A DNA stretch of 20,159 nt from an uncultured Collinsella sp. (GCA_958438125.1 CAUBQN010000020.1:1-20159); one strand, 5' to 3'. Counted from the stretch's first letter, positions 6,304 to 15,362 are shown. Translations and numbers: made by a program. The notes: generated from the sequence alone by a model not told the origin.

Positions 6304-7458
6304 CTAGAAGCTGCCGCGCTTAAGGAAATCGGGAAGCTCGAACTGGTCGTTGCCAAAGTTGGGCAGCTCGGTACCACCGACGTTGCGAGTCGGGGCAGCC
6401 TGAGCGGGGCTGGCAGCCGGAGCGGTGCGCTGCGGCTCAGCAGAAGCAGCGGCCTTGCTCTGCGACTGCTGGGCAGCGAAGAGCTCGTCCTGACGGTTGA
6501 CGTTGGAGTCGGAGAAGCCCGTGGCGATAACGGTGATGCGCACCTGGTCGCCCAGGGACTCGTCGACAACGGTACCGAAGATGATGTTGGCCTCGGGGTC
6601 GACGGCATTGGCGACAACGTCGGCGGCGTCGCTGATCTCCTGGATGCCCAGATCCTTGGAGCCGGCGATGGAAAGCAGGACGCGCGTGGCGCCATCGATG
6701 GAGCTCTCGAGCAGCGGGCTGGAGATAGCCTGCTGGGCAGCGTCGACGGCACGGGTGTCCCCAGAAGCGGTACCGATACCCATCATGGCGGTACCGGCCT
6801 GCTTCATGATGGTCTTAACATCGGCGAAGTCCAGGTTGATGATACCCGGGACGGTGATGAGGTCGGTGATGCCCTGGGTGCCCTGGGAAAGGACGCCATC
6901 GGCAATCGCGAAGGCCTCGAGCATGGTGGTCTTCTTCTCGGCGATGTCGAGCAGCTTGTCGTTAGGGATAACGATCATGGTGTCGACGCAATCGGAGAGG
7001 GTCTTGATGCCCTCCTCGGCGCTCTTCTTGCGCTTACGACCCTCGAAGGTAAAGGGCTTGGTCACGACGGCGACGGTCAGCGCGCCGACCTCGTTCATCG
7101 CGATATCGGCAACGATGGGAGCAGCGCCGGTACCGGTACCACCGCCCTCGCCGCAGGTGATGAACACCATGTCGGCGCCAGCGAGCGCCTCGGCGATATC
7201 GTCGCGGGACTCATCGGCAGCCTTGCGGCCAACCTCGGGGTTGGCGCCGGCGCCCAGGCCGCGGGTAAGGTCGGTGCCGATGTGCACCTTGATATCGGCA
7301 TCAGAGATCGCGAGCGCCTGAGCATCGGTGTTGATGGCAACAAACTCGACGCCGCGGATGCCCTCTTCGATCATTCGATTGACCGCGTTGGTACCGCCGC
7401 CACCGACGCCGACCACCTTAATGACGGCAAGGTAGTTGTTGATCTCTGTCTCGTGCAT
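6304..7458 (-). CDS. ftsZ: FtsZ, tubulin-like division GTPase
   Basis: FtsZ polymerises into the mid-cell Z ring and recruits the division machinery. I place the start at ATG 7458 (384 residues), seven bases after a GGAGG; an in-frame extension to 7488 has no ribosome site. The nucleotide site is visible as VGVGGGGTNAVNRM (16-29) and the tubulin signature GGGTGTG (105-111). The T7 synergy loop appears as NLDFADVKTIM. After the globular domain comes an Ala/Pro/Gln-rich linker of about 40 residues, then the conserved tail ELPDFLKRGSF, which binds partners such as SepF or FtsA. Length is normal. Terminator-like structures on both sides suggest a separate transcript, useful because FtsZ is needed in far higher amounts than the Mur enzymes. 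Confidence 0.98.
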   Translation of the reverse strand: MHETEINNYLAVIKVVGVGGGGTNAVNRMIEEGIRGVEFVAINTDAQALAISDADIKVHIGTDLTRGLGAGANPEVGRKAADESRDDIAEALAGADMVFITCGEGGGTGTGAAPIVADIAMNEVGALTVAVVTKPFTFEGRKRKKSAEEGIKTLSDCVDTMIVIPNDKLLDIAEKKTTMLEAFAIADGVLSQGTQGITDLITVPGIINLDFADVKTIMKQAGTAMMGIGTASGDTRAVDAAQQAISSPLLESSIDGATRVLLSIAGSKDLGIQEISDAADVVANAVDPEANIIFGTVVDESLGDQVRITVIATGFSDSNVNRQDELFAAQQSQSKAAASAEPQRTAPAASPAQAAPTRNVGGTELPNFGNDQFELPDFLKRGSF

Positions 7459-7484
7459 GTCGGTCCTCCGAACAAAGGTTATAG

Positions 7485-7593
7485 CCATAGCATGGGTTGA
7501 CCCCTGCGCACATTAACCTTCAGGTTGAAAGTAAATGCAAAGGTAAACCGTATTATGTTTGCACATTATGAACGTATCAGTCAAATAATTGAC
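7485..7593 (-). promoter_or_regulatory. AT-rich ftsZ upstream region with three small dyads and -10-like hexamers
   Basis: The gap between ftsQ and ftsZ is markedly more AT-rich than the surrounding genes. It holds short inverted repeats: GTCAA-4-TTGAC (7580-7593), AACCT-2-AGGTT (7515-7526) and CCAT-3-ATGG (7485-7495). Minus-strand CATAAT occurs twice (7570-7565 and 7557-7552), and TTGACT lies at 7584-7579. The spacing of TTGACT to either CATAAT (8 or 21 bases) is not ideal, so I can place a promoter region but not an exact start site. Confidence 0.4.
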
Positions 7594-7615
7594 CGTGAAA
7601 ACCAAACAAACCAGA

Positions 7616-7652
7616 TAAACGGCGTGGTATGGCCCCTCAACAAAGCCGTTTA
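7616..7652 (-). terminator. Terminator-like stem-loop just after ftsQ
   Basis: TAAACGGC (7616-7623) and GCCGTTTA (7645-7652) form a perfect eight-base stem around a 21-base loop, five bases after the ftsQ stop. The minus strand after the stem is T-rich (ATCTGGTTTGTTTGGTTTTC). The large loop and interrupted T-tract make it a weaker or partial terminator that would let ftsZ be controlled apart from the mur genes. Confidence 0.45.
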
Positions 7653-7657
7653 GGATA

Positions 7658-8923
7658 CTAGGCGGTCGGTGCGTTCCTAAACGTGTAGTTGCCCGGAGAG
7701 CGCACATTGATATAGGTCACGCCCTCTACCTGCGAAAGCAGCTTGGTCACGATGCGTTCTTTCTTGGCGATATCGTCCGAATCGCCCAGCGACACCTCAA
7801 CGCCGTTGTCGAGATTTGCCGAGATAGCCTCAACGGAAGGTGTGGAAATATCCTTCACCTGGTCCAAGAACTCGCTCGAAAAACCGCGTGCGTAATCCAG
7901 GCCGGCCTTGACGGCCTTGGAGCTCACCGCCCGACCCGAAACCGGTGCGACATCGGCCGAGACGTCAGTCAACAGCACGGCGCCGTAGTGCTTGGCAAGC
8001 GCCAGGGCCGCATCGATGCCGGTCAGGGTGTTGGCACCCTCCCCCGATGTAATGACGTTCCCCTGGTCGTCCACCTCGACAGACGTCGACAGCGGAGCGA
8101 TCCAGGTGTCATCGTCTCCGATAGCCCAGGCAAGGTCGTCGGAGCTGATATACGCAATGGCGGTAACTTTACGCTCCGTCGGCGTGATGATAAGCGTATG
8201 GGGAAACTGGCGCTGGACATCCACGCCCGAGACCCATGGGTTTTGCTTGAGGCCCTCGGTGATCTGATCGGAATCCACGTTAAAAAGCGACGTGTTCTCG
8301 GGAAGACTGATGAGCTGCATGGCGTCGTGCTTGGTCACATGCTCGCTGCCATGAATCTGAATATCGGTGGCGGAGAACAGGCCAGAGTTGATGACGACGA
8401 TGGCAATAATGGCAAGTACGGCCACGGCTGCCAGGATGCCGCCCGCGATCTTGCCCTTACCCTTCATGGCAGAAGCGGCGTCGGTCGCCTTACCTGCCAT
8501 GGCACCGAGCGATGACAGAGGATTGATGCCCTTTTTTGCCGAAGACGCCTTGGCGGCGGGCACCGATGTCAGTGAACGCGGCTTAGCGCCAGCCAACGTA
8601 CGGCCGGCATGCGCCGCACGAGTTCCCAGCGAAGGCTTGGGCGTCGCCATGGGTCGGGAGGTCTTGGTGCCCATCGCCGGTTTGGGCGTCACCGAAGGAC
8701 GCGGAGCCGGACGGCTCGTCTTTTTAGAAGCGGGGCGTCCTCCCAGCCGCGAGCCAACGACAGGGCGCTTGGCAGGACGAACGGACCCAACAGACTTGGA
8801 GGGCATGGCGGGCTTATGTTGAGGCTGGGCAGGTGCGCCGGAACGCCCTCCGGCGCGGCGGAAGGTTGGTTTCGATGCTCTAGAAGCCGAGGAATTTAAC
8901 TTCCGGTCTGAGCTCGATGCCAT
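7658..8923 (-). CDS. ftsQ: FtsQ/DivIB with a very long basic N-terminal tail
   Basis: FtsQ is a single-pass membrane protein of the divisome that, with FtsL and FtsB/DivIC, controls the septal synthase FtsW-FtsI. Of 421 residues, the first 159 form a Pro/Ala/Ser/Lys/Arg-rich, probably disordered cytoplasmic tail with about 33 Lys/Arg and two acidic residues; KPAMGTK and KPSLGTR are small internal repeats. A membrane helix follows (160-178), then the POTRA domain (about 185-253, FSATDIQIHG to NPWVSGVDVQRQFPHTL) and the beta domain. Typical FtsQ proteins are 250-320 residues, so the tail explains the excess. ATG 8923 is four bases after GGGAGG and lies inside the end of murB (44-base overlap). 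It is the last mur-linked gene before the ftsZ unit. Confidence 0.93.
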   Translation of the reverse strand: MASSSDRKLNSSASRASKPTFRRAGGRSGAPAQPQHKPAMPSKSVGSVRPAKRPVVGSRLGGRPASKKTSRPAPRPSVTPKPAMGTKTSRPMATPKPSLGTRAAHAGRTLAGAKPRSLTSVPAAKASSAKKGINPLSSLGAMAGKATDAASAMKGKGKIAGGILAAVAVLAIIAIVVINSGLFSATDIQIHGSEHVTKHDAMQLISLPENTSLFNVDSDQITEGLKQNPWVSGVDVQRQFPHTLIITPTERKVTAIAYISSDDLAWAIGDDDTWIAPLSTSVEVDDQGNVITSGEGANTLTGIDAALALAKHYGAVLLTDVSADVAPVSGRAVSSKAVKAGLDYARGFSSEFLDQVKDISTPSVEAISANLDNGVEVSLGDSDDIAKKERIVTKLLSQVEGVTYINVRSPGNYTFRNAPTA

Positions 8924-9791
8924 ACGCCTCCCTCACCTTTCCGTGCACATGCCTGATAACCGCGGCCACGTCATCGGCCGAGGCGGTTCCGTTATTAACG
9001 ATAAAATTAGCGTGTACGGGCGAAACTTCCGCACCGCCAACCGAAAAACCCTTTAATCCACAATCCTCAATCAACTTGCCCACGCTTGCGTCGGGCGGGT
9101 TGCGAAAGACCGATCCGCAGGATGCACGGCCCATGGGCTGCGTGCGCTTGCGGCGCGTCAGGTACCGCTCCATACGCTCACGAATGTCTGCCTTGGGCGC
9201 GGGCTTGAGTTTAAGCACGCACTCGAGAATGATCTCGTTACGCGGCAAGCTGCACTCGCGATACCCCCAAGCAATCTCGGACCCTGCATAGTGCTTAATA
9301 CCGGACGCCGGATCAAACGTGACCACGTCCTCGATAAGGGAGCCGATCCACTCGGTCCGCGTACCTGCGTTCATGGACACGGCACCACCGACCGAACCGG
9401 GAATACCGACCGCGAACTCAAGGCCCGAAAGCCCGCGCGACAAAGCGTCGTTGACCAAACGCGCGAACATCACGCCCGCACCAACGGTCAGCGTGCAGCC
9501 GTCCTCGGCAACAACCGTGCGCTGAAACTCACGTCCCAGCGAAATGACGGCGCCGCGATAACCGGCATCGGCAACCAACAGGTTGGACCCCTTGCCGATA
9601 ATCACCCACGGCACCTGCTCGCGGTCAAGCACCGCCACGGCGCGACGCAGGGCATGGTAGCTATGGCACGTCACAAAGAGGTCGGCCTTGCCGCCGATAC
9701 GATAGCTTGTATGGCGTGCAAGACGTTCGTCCTCGACCACGTCCGTGTCGATCATGCCCGAAAGCGCCATGACGGCGTTAAACAGACCCAT
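8880..9791 (-). CDS. murB: MurB, UDP-N-acetylenolpyruvoylglucosamine reductase
   Basis: MurB reduces UDP-GlcNAc-enolpyruvate with NADPH through FAD to give UDP-MurNAc, the second committed step of peptidoglycan synthesis, in the cytoplasm. The 303-residue protein shows the FAD-binding PCMH fold: TSYRIGGKAD (28-37), IGKGSNLLV (65-73), GIPGSVGGAVSMNAG (129-143). The catalytic serine is S227 in CGSVFRNP, and the second acid is E297 in RPEVKFLG. Its length and motifs fit the shorter Gram-positive (type II) MurB. It starts five bases after the murC stop without a clear Shine-Dalgarno sequence, so translation is probably coupled to murC; ATGs at 9770 and 9755 are alternative starts with no better site. 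Confidence 0.97.
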   Translation of the reverse strand: MGLFNAVMALSGMIDTDVVEDERLARHTSYRIGGKADLFVTCHSYHALRRAVAVLDREQVPWVIIGKGSNLLVADAGYRGAVISLGREFQRTVVAEDGCTLTVGAGVMFARLVNDALSRGLSGLEFAVGIPGSVGGAVSMNAGTRTEWIGSLIEDVVTFDPASGIKHYAGSEIAWGYRECSLPRNEIILECVLKLKPAPKADIRERMERYLTRRKRTQPMGRASCGSVFRNPPDASVGKLIEDCGLKGFSVGGAEVSPVHANFIVNNGTASADDVAAVIRHVHGKVREAYGIELRPEVKFLGF

Positions 9792-9796
9792 GGGGT

Positions 9797-11215
9797 TTAA
9801 GCGTCTTTCTTGGCAGTCAGATACTCGATGAACTCGGGGCCGACGGTCGTAACGTCACCGGCACCCATGGTGAGCAGCAGGTCGCCCTCGCCCACGAGCT
9901 TCTCAAGCTCCTGGTTGAGCTCAAGACGACTGGAGCAGTACACGACCTCCTTGCCGGGGTGCTTAGCGCGAACGGTATCTGCGAGCATCTTGGAGGTAAC
10001 GCCCGGAATCGGCATCTCGCCGGCGGAGAATACATCGATCAGCAGCAGCTTGTCGGCGTTGGCAAAGGCATCGGCAAAGTCATCGCACAGAGCCTGCAGG
10101 CGCGAATAGCGGTGCGGTTGGAACACGACGTCGACATGTTTGTAGCCCAGCGAAGAGGCAGCAGCGAGCGTCGCCTTGATCTCGGTGGGATGATGGCCGT
10201 AATCGTCAACCACCGTGATACCGTCGATATCGCCCACGTGGGTAAAGCGACGGCGGACGCCCTCAAAACTCGAGAGTGCCTTAGCGGCGGCATCGATATC
10301 GAGGCCTAGGACATGGGCGACGGTCAAGACGGCCGTGGCGTTGAGCATGTTGTGACGACCGGGGTTGCTCTTAATCTCGACAGCGTGCTCGGTGCCGTCC
10401 TCAAAGCGAACGATAAAGTCGCTCTGGATGCCCTTGACATCCGGATGTACGCAGACGATGTCGTTGTTCTCGGCAAAGCCATAGGAAAGCACATGACGGC
10501 CCGTCGACTTGGCGAGCTCGACCAGATGCGGATCCTCGCCGCAAACGATGACGGTGCCGTCCTCGCCCACCAGCCCCATAAACTTAGCAAAGGTGGCCTC
10601 GATCTCCTCGATGCCCGAGTAATGATCGAGATGGTCGGCCTCGACGTTGGTCACGATGACCACGTTGGGGTTCAGGAACAGGAACGAGCTGTCGGACTCA
10701 TCGGCCTCGGCGACAAAGTAGTCACCCGAGCCGTTCTTGCCGTTGGTGTCGTAGCCCTCGACGATGCCGCCGATCAAAAAGCTGGGGTCCAGACCCATGC
10801 GATCGAGCATGGTGGCGCACATCGAAGAGGTCGTGGTCTTGCCGTGAGTACCGGCGACGGCGACGGTGGTGTAGCCGTGGCCCAAGGCCGAGAGCATCTT
10901 GGCACGGGGCCACACGGGAATACCGAGCTCGCGGGCACGCACGAGCTCGGGGTTGGACTCGGGAATAGCGGTGGAGACAACAACCACGTCGGGCTTGACC
11001 TCGTCGATCGTCGCAGCCTCGTGGCCCACGTGGACCTTCACGCCGGCGCGGGTAAGCTGGCGAATATAGCGCGACGTCTTAAGGTCGGAGCCGGTAACGG
11101 TATAACCGCGCTCATGCAGGACGAGGGCGATGCCGCTCATGCCGGCGCCGCCGATACCGATAAAGTGGGCGCTCTTGAACTCGGGCGCGGAGGTTGCAGT
11201 CTGGGAATCAGCCAT
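9797..11215 (-). CDS. murC: MurC, UDP-N-acetylmuramate--L-alanine ligase
   Basis: MurC adds L-alanine to UDP-MurNAc using ATP, the first amino acid of the stem peptide. The start at ATG 11215 (472 residues) is chosen because AAGGAG precedes it by 11 bases; a GTG at 11242 is in frame but has no site. The nucleotide-sugar domain begins HFIGIGGAGMSGIA (about 17-30). The ATP loop is GTHGKTTT (122-129), followed by VAEADESDSSF and, later, DDYGHHPTEI, both typical of MurC rather than MurD, E or F. Length is normal. It follows murG after a 97-base gap, the widest between mur genes apart from that at ftsI-murF, in which I see no clear promoter or terminator. Confidence 0.98.
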   Translation of the reverse strand: MADSQTATSAPEFKSAHFIGIGGAGMSGIALVLHERGYTVTGSDLKTSRYIRQLTRAGVKVHVGHEAATIDEVKPDVVVVSTAIPESNPELVRARELGIPVWPRAKMLSALGHGYTTVAVAGTHGKTTTSSMCATMLDRMGLDPSFLIGGIVEGYDTNGKNGSGDYFVAEADESDSSFLFLNPNVVIVTNVEADHLDHYSGIEEIEATFAKFMGLVGEDGTVIVCGEDPHLVELAKSTGRHVLSYGFAENNDIVCVHPDVKGIQSDFIVRFEDGTEHAVEIKSNPGRHNMLNATAVLTVAHVLGLDIDAAAKALSSFEGVRRRFTHVGDIDGITVVDDYGHHPTEIKATLAAASSLGYKHVDVVFQPHRYSRLQALCDDFADAFANADKLLLIDVFSAGEMPIPGVTSKMLADTVRAKHPGKEVVYCSSRLELNQELEKLVGEGDLLLTMGAGDVTTVGPEFIEYLTAKKDA

Positions 11216-11312
11216 GTGCTCGTGTACTCCTTGCGTAAACACTGCCTGTAACCCGTTAACTGTACCGCACCTACCGCATCCGCGCGAGGGCGACCGGCGA
11301 TATCCCGTCTAA

Positions 11313-12428
11313 CTAACGCAATCCCTCTACCGCGTCGGCCAAAAGCGCGGCGGCACGGTCCTGGGCCAAGCCACGCGCCGCCTGACGCATGGCATCACGC
11401 GCCGCAGCGTCATCGATCAGGTGCAGAAGCTCGTCGGCAAAGGCAGGGGCATCGATATCGGCATCGGCGCAAAGCACGCCGGCACCGGCATCGACCAGGT
11501 AACGCGCATTCGTGGTCTGGTGGTCGGCCGTCGCGTGCGGATACGGCACGAGCACCGAGGGCACGGCAAGCGCGGCGATCTCGGCCACGCTCGAGGCACC
11601 GGAACGCGAGAGCACCAGATCGGCCGCAGCCAGCATATCGCCCATGTTGTCGATGTAGGGCTGGACACGATAGCGCTTCGCCTCCTCGGGCGTCAGCGCA
11701 AAAGCGCGCTCGGTCTCCTCAAAGCCGTCGGCACCCGTCGAATGCAAAACATAGAGATTCTCGCGGGTCAGCAGCTCACTCTTGAGCGAGGCAACGCGCT
11801 CGTTGAGATGTTGGGCACCGAGTGAACCACCAAAGACGAGCAGAAGCGTCGCGTCCTCGGGCACACCGAGCGTCTTGCGACCGCGGGCACGATCGCCCTC
11901 GATTACCGAACGGCGCACGGGATTGCCCGTCATGAGCACATGGTCGGGGTCGCCCTCGCGCTCAAAGACCGCGCGGGCCGCAGCCACCGAAATGCACACG
12001 CGGGCGGCATGTGAGTTCATCATCTTATTGGCCAGACCCGGAACAGAGTTCTGCTCGTGCAGCAGATACGGAACGCCGACACCCTTGCACCAACCCAGCA
12101 GCGGGACCTCAACGTAAGCACCAAAGCCGATAGCGGCATCGGGCTTACCGACCTTCGAGAAGTGACGGGCAAGCGCACGCTTCGCCTTGTTGACGCGCCA
12201 CAGCGAGGTCAGCGCCGTCCAGGGATGGGAGCGATCGAAGCCCGTGACCGTGATGGGCACAAAATCGAACCCAGCCTCGGGAACCAGACGACCCTCGAGC
12301 TTGTGCGACTGGCCCACGAACACAACGTGATGACCGCGGTCACGCAGCTCCTCGGCCAAGGCGAGCGCGGGGTTGATATGTCCTGCCGTGCCGCCGGCTG
12401 CAATAGCAACGGTCATCTTATCGGTCAT
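11313..12428 (-). CDS. murG: MurG, lipid II-forming N-acetylglucosaminyltransferase
   Basis: MurG transfers GlcNAc from UDP-GlcNAc to lipid I on the inner face of the membrane, giving lipid II. The start at ATG 12428 (371 residues) has AAGGGA five bases upstream and overlaps the ftsW stop by 11 bases; the longer in-frame ORF from 12461 has no ribosome site. Family motifs are GGTAGHINPA (12-21, with the catalytic-site histidine H17), HEQNSVPG (124-131), GGSLGAQ (200-206), and the UDP-GlcNAc pocket SRSGASSVAE (274-283) plus ATADHQTTNA (299-308). This is a GT-B fold peripheral membrane protein of usual length. Its position between ftsW and murC is the standard dcw order. Confidence 0.98.
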   Translation of the reverse strand: MTDKMTVAIAAGGTAGHINPALALAEELRDRGHHVVFVGQSHKLEGRLVPEAGFDFVPITVTGFDRSHPWTALTSLWRVNKAKRALARHFSKVGKPDAAIGFGAYVEVPLLGWCKGVGVPYLLHEQNSVPGLANKMMNSHAARVCISVAAARAVFEREGDPDHVLMTGNPVRRSVIEGDRARGRKTLGVPEDATLLLVFGGSLGAQHLNERVASLKSELLTRENLYVLHSTGADGFEETERAFALTPEEAKRYRVQPYIDNMGDMLAAADLVLSRSGASSVAEIAALAVPSVLVPYPHATADHQTTNARYLVDAGAGVLCADADIDAPAFADELLHLIDDAAARDAMRQAARGLAQDRAAALLADAVEGLR

Positions 12429-13938
12429 GGTAATCCCTTCGTACACGCGGTCCCTGGTCATCGGTGCGCAAACGCGCCGACGGGTCCGAATTCAAATCGA
12501 TTCGATTATATCCGCCGCCCGCATTGCGAGGAGTGGGGCGCTGCGGACGACCTTGCGGCGCCGTTCGCTGACGCGGACGGGCTACCGGCTCGGTCGCAGA
12601 GCCATCCAGAACGGTAAAGCCGTTACGCGAAGATCGCCCGCCGCGCACGTGGGGCACGCCGGCGGTACTCTCATCCATAACGGCAAAGCTCTCGCGGCGA
12701 CGGTCGTACTCATCGCGACGGGCGCTCTCATACGAAACGCGCAGGATCAGACCGGCGAGCATAAGCGACACAATAATCGACGAGCCACCGTAGCTAATAA
12801 ACGGCAGCGGCTTGCCCGTCATGGGAAACACATTGAGAATGCCCAGCGCGTTGATCAAAAACTGCACCGCAAGGATGACCGCGGAACCCGATGCCATAAG
12901 TGCTCCGCGACGGTCGGTCGCCTGCTCGGCAATGCGAAACGCCGAGTAGATGAGCATCGCAAACACCAAGAAGAACAGCACGGTTCCGATAAAGCCAACT
13001 TCCTCGCCGATAATAGCCAAGATGTAGTCGTTGTGTGCCTCGGGCAGATACGAGTACTTCATGGTTGAGTTGCCGATGCCACGGCCGAACAGACCGCCCG
13101 AGGCAAAGGCCATAATGGCAAGCGTGGCCTGATAGCCGTCACCATACTCGTCGGCCCAAGGGTTCAAGGCAACCTGAATACGCACCATACGGTACGGCTC
13201 TGCGACAAGCGCAATCACGATCACGAGAATGCCGAAGATTAGCACGCCGATGATAAATCTGGGGTCGAGACCCGCAAACAACGCCATGCACATGAGGGTC
13301 AACAGGATGATCAGGACAGTACCGAAATCGGGCTGGATAAAGATCAGAAAGAGCGAAATGCCCAGGTAGATGCCCATCTTGCGAAGGAATTCGTTGATGT
13401 TGCCACCGGGCGAAAAGAAGCGATCAAGCATGATGGCCGAATACGCAATGGCAAATGGCTTTAAAAACTCGGAAGGCTGGAACTGAATACCGGCGATGTT
13501 AAGCCAGCGCGTGGCGCCACGGCTGCCGCTGCCCACCAAGAACACCAGAAACAGTAGCCCTATCATGCCTATGAGGAAGATCCTGAGCATATCCTCCCCA
13601 AACCAGCTGTCCGGCAAAACGCGCACGATGGCAATCAGCGCCAGAACACCGACCACGGCAAACGCGGCCTGTCGACCCAGAAAAAACGTCGCCGAGCCAT
13701 TCTCGTGCAGCGCCTCGACCGAAGACGCCGAGTACACCATCAGCAGGCCAAAGCATACCAAGGTAAACAAGCAGGCCATGAATATCAAACGGGGGCGCAT
13801 GATACGGGCGGGAACGCCGGCAATATAGCGTTCGCTAAACGACTGCCCGCCGCGGCTGGAACGCGGTGTGATACGACGTGAGGAAGCACGGTCCGAGTCG
13901 GGCCTCCTCATACCTTGTCGGGGGCTCTCCTCTCTCAC
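12418..13938 (-). CDS. ftsW: FtsW, septal SEDS peptidoglycan polymerase with long Arg-rich tail
   Basis: FtsW is the SEDS glycosyltransferase that polymerises lipid II at the septum with FtsI. The 506-residue product has about 50 basic, Arg-rich N-terminal residues, ten hydrophobic segments between about 50 and 400, and an Arg-rich cytoplasmic tail (402-506) about 105 residues long. The central loop LPEAHNDYILAIIGEE carries the catalytic aspartate D304, and ISYGGSS (381-387) is the family signature near the last helices. The GTG at 13938 follows AGGGG by five bases and starts eight bases after the murD stop; an ATG at 13911 is possible but has no well-spaced site. Location inside the dcw cluster argues for FtsW, not RodA. 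Confidence 0.95.
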   Translation of the reverse strand: MREESPRQGMRRPDSDRASSRRITPRSSRGGQSFSERYIAGVPARIMRPRLIFMACLFTLVCFGLLMVYSASSVEALHENGSATFFLGRQAAFAVVGVLALIAIVRVLPDSWFGEDMLRIFLIGMIGLLFLVFLVGSGSRGATRWLNIAGIQFQPSEFLKPFAIAYSAIMLDRFFSPGGNINEFLRKMGIYLGISLFLIFIQPDFGTVLIILLTLMCMALFAGLDPRFIIGVLIFGILVIVIALVAEPYRMVRIQVALNPWADEYGDGYQATLAIMAFASGGLFGRGIGNSTMKYSYLPEAHNDYILAIIGEEVGFIGTVLFFLVFAMLIYSAFRIAEQATDRRGALMASGSAVILAVQFLINALGILNVFPMTGKPLPFISYGGSSIIVSLMLAGLILRVSYESARRDEYDRRRESFAVMDESTAGVPHVRGGRSSRNGFTVLDGSATEPVARPRQRTAPQGRPQRPTPRNAGGGYNRIDLNSDPSARLRTDDQGPRVRRDYHDR

Positions 13939-13946
13939 CGCAACCC

Positions 13947-15353
13947 CTATTCCATTTGTGATTTCGCTGTAGCGGCAAGCTGGGCCACGTAGTCCTTAAA
14001 CACGCGGCCGCGCTCCTCATAGCCCGAGAACTCATCGAACGAAGAGCAGGCAGGAGAAAGTAAGATCACGTCACCACGGCTCGAAAGCGAACGGGCAACG
14101 TCCACGGCATCGCGCAGGTCATCCGCCTGGGCGATATCCACATCGCCATCGACATCAGCCTCGTCCATAGCGGCGGTGAAACGCTCGCGCGCATCGCCAA
14201 AGCAGACGACCGAGCGCACGTTGTCCATAACGACGCGCGCGAAGTCCGTGAGCGGCGTGCCCTTATCGTGGCCGCCGAGCAGCAAGATCACGTCGTCATC
14301 GGGAAATGCCGTCAGTGCCTTCTCGACCGCATCGGTGTTGGTCGCCTTGGAATCGTTGACGTAGCGCACGCCGTCAATCTCGCCACACGGCTCCACGCGG
14401 TGCTCGAGCGGCTGGAACGAGGCAAGACCGCGGCAGACACCATCGACATCGGCACCGACCGCCAAGGCAGCCGTGGCAGCGCACAGGGCATTGATAACAT
14501 TGTGATGGCCCGAGATCTTGAGCTCGGATGTAGCGATGAGCGGGGTCTCGACACCCTTCAGACGCACGATCATCTTGCCATCGCGCACAAAGGCGGCATC
14601 CTTGCCCTCAGGCTCGTCAAAGGCAACCTTGCAGATGCGACGACCCGGCGTGTAGATGTACTCATCGAACTCGTGAATGCCGGCGTCTTCGACGTCGACA
14701 ACCGCCAGATCGTCATCGACCATATTGTCAAACAGTTTGATCTTGGCAAGCGCATAGTTCTTATGGCTCTTATGCCAGCCCAAGTGGTCGGGAGTGATGT
14801 TGAGCAGCACCGCCACGCGGGGGTGGAGCTCGGTTGTCGTAGCAATCTGATAGCTCGAGAGCTCAGCCACAAACCACTCGTTGTGGGCTCGGCCGTCAAT
14901 CTCGTTGACCGGCGGCTCGCCGATGTTGCCGACAGCAACGCTGGCCTCGCCGGCAGCCTTAAGCAGATAATCAGTCAGCGACGTGGTGGTCGTCTTGCCG
15001 TTGGTGCCCGTGATGGCAATCCAGTTATCGGGCGACAGGCGATAGGTAAACTCGGGCTCACCCATAATCTGGGCGGCATGCTCGCGCCCGGCCTTAAAGA
15101 AGCCCGAGAACTCCGAGATGCCCGGGCACGTCACGCATACGTCATAGGCGCCCTCGACCTGTTCGGTCCCATAGACAAACGACGCACCAGCAGCCTCGAG
15201 CGCACGCGTGGCGTCATTGGGCTCAGAGGTGCCGCCGCCATACACGGTAACGGCACTTACGCGCTCGGGATGTGCCAACGCCCAGCGGGCGACATCGAGA
15301 CCGGATTTGCCCTGACCCAAAACGAGCAGGCTAAAGACATCAGCAAGAGACAT
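13947..15353 (-). CDS. murD: MurD, UDP-MurNAc-L-alanine--D-glutamate ligase
   Basis: MurD adds D-glutamate to UDP-MurNAc-L-Ala with ATP in the cytoplasm. The 468-residue protein starts with a nucleotide-sugar motif LVLGQGKSGLDVARW (10-24), then the ATP loop ITGTNGKTTTT (114-124), then the central ligase domain, with NITPDHLGWH following the substrate-binding region. The C-terminal domain contains HRVEPCGEIDGVRYVNDSKATN, the MurD signature, and LLLGGHDKG; LSPACSSFDEF near the end is also typical. It starts nine bases after the mraY stop with a poor Shine-Dalgarno sequence, consistent with coupled translation. Length is normal for the family. Confidence 0.97.
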   Translation of the reverse strand: MSLADVFSLLVLGQGKSGLDVARWALAHPERVSAVTVYGGGTSEPNDATRALEAAGASFVYGTEQVEGAYDVCVTCPGISEFSGFFKAGREHAAQIMGEPEFTYRLSPDNWIAITGTNGKTTTTSLTDYLLKAAGEASVAVGNIGEPPVNEIDGRAHNEWFVAELSSYQIATTTELHPRVAVLLNITPDHLGWHKSHKNYALAKIKLFDNMVDDDLAVVDVEDAGIHEFDEYIYTPGRRICKVAFDEPEGKDAAFVRDGKMIVRLKGVETPLIATSELKISGHHNVINALCAATAALAVGADVDGVCRGLASFQPLEHRVEPCGEIDGVRYVNDSKATNTDAVEKALTAFPDDDVILLLGGHDKGTPLTDFARVVMDNVRSVVCFGDARERFTAAMDEADVDGDVDIAQADDLRDAVDVARSLSSRGDVILLSPACSSFDEFSGYEERGRVFKDYVAQLAATAKSQME

Positions 15354-15362
15354 GAAAGACCA

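Noticed and set aside
6205..7500. Ribosome-site-like GGAGG on the plus strand followed by a 428-codon frame opposite ftsZ
   Set aside because: The GGAGG bases are part of the repeat cluster before pgeF, and the frame is antisense to the ftsZ terminator and gene with no protein family features.
8500..8830. Repeated Lys-Pro-rich coding stretch as a possible DNA repeat array or CRISPR
   Set aside because: Repeats exist only as loose protein motifs inside ftsQ (KPAMGTK/KPSLGTR); DNA copies are few, inexact and lack regular spacers.
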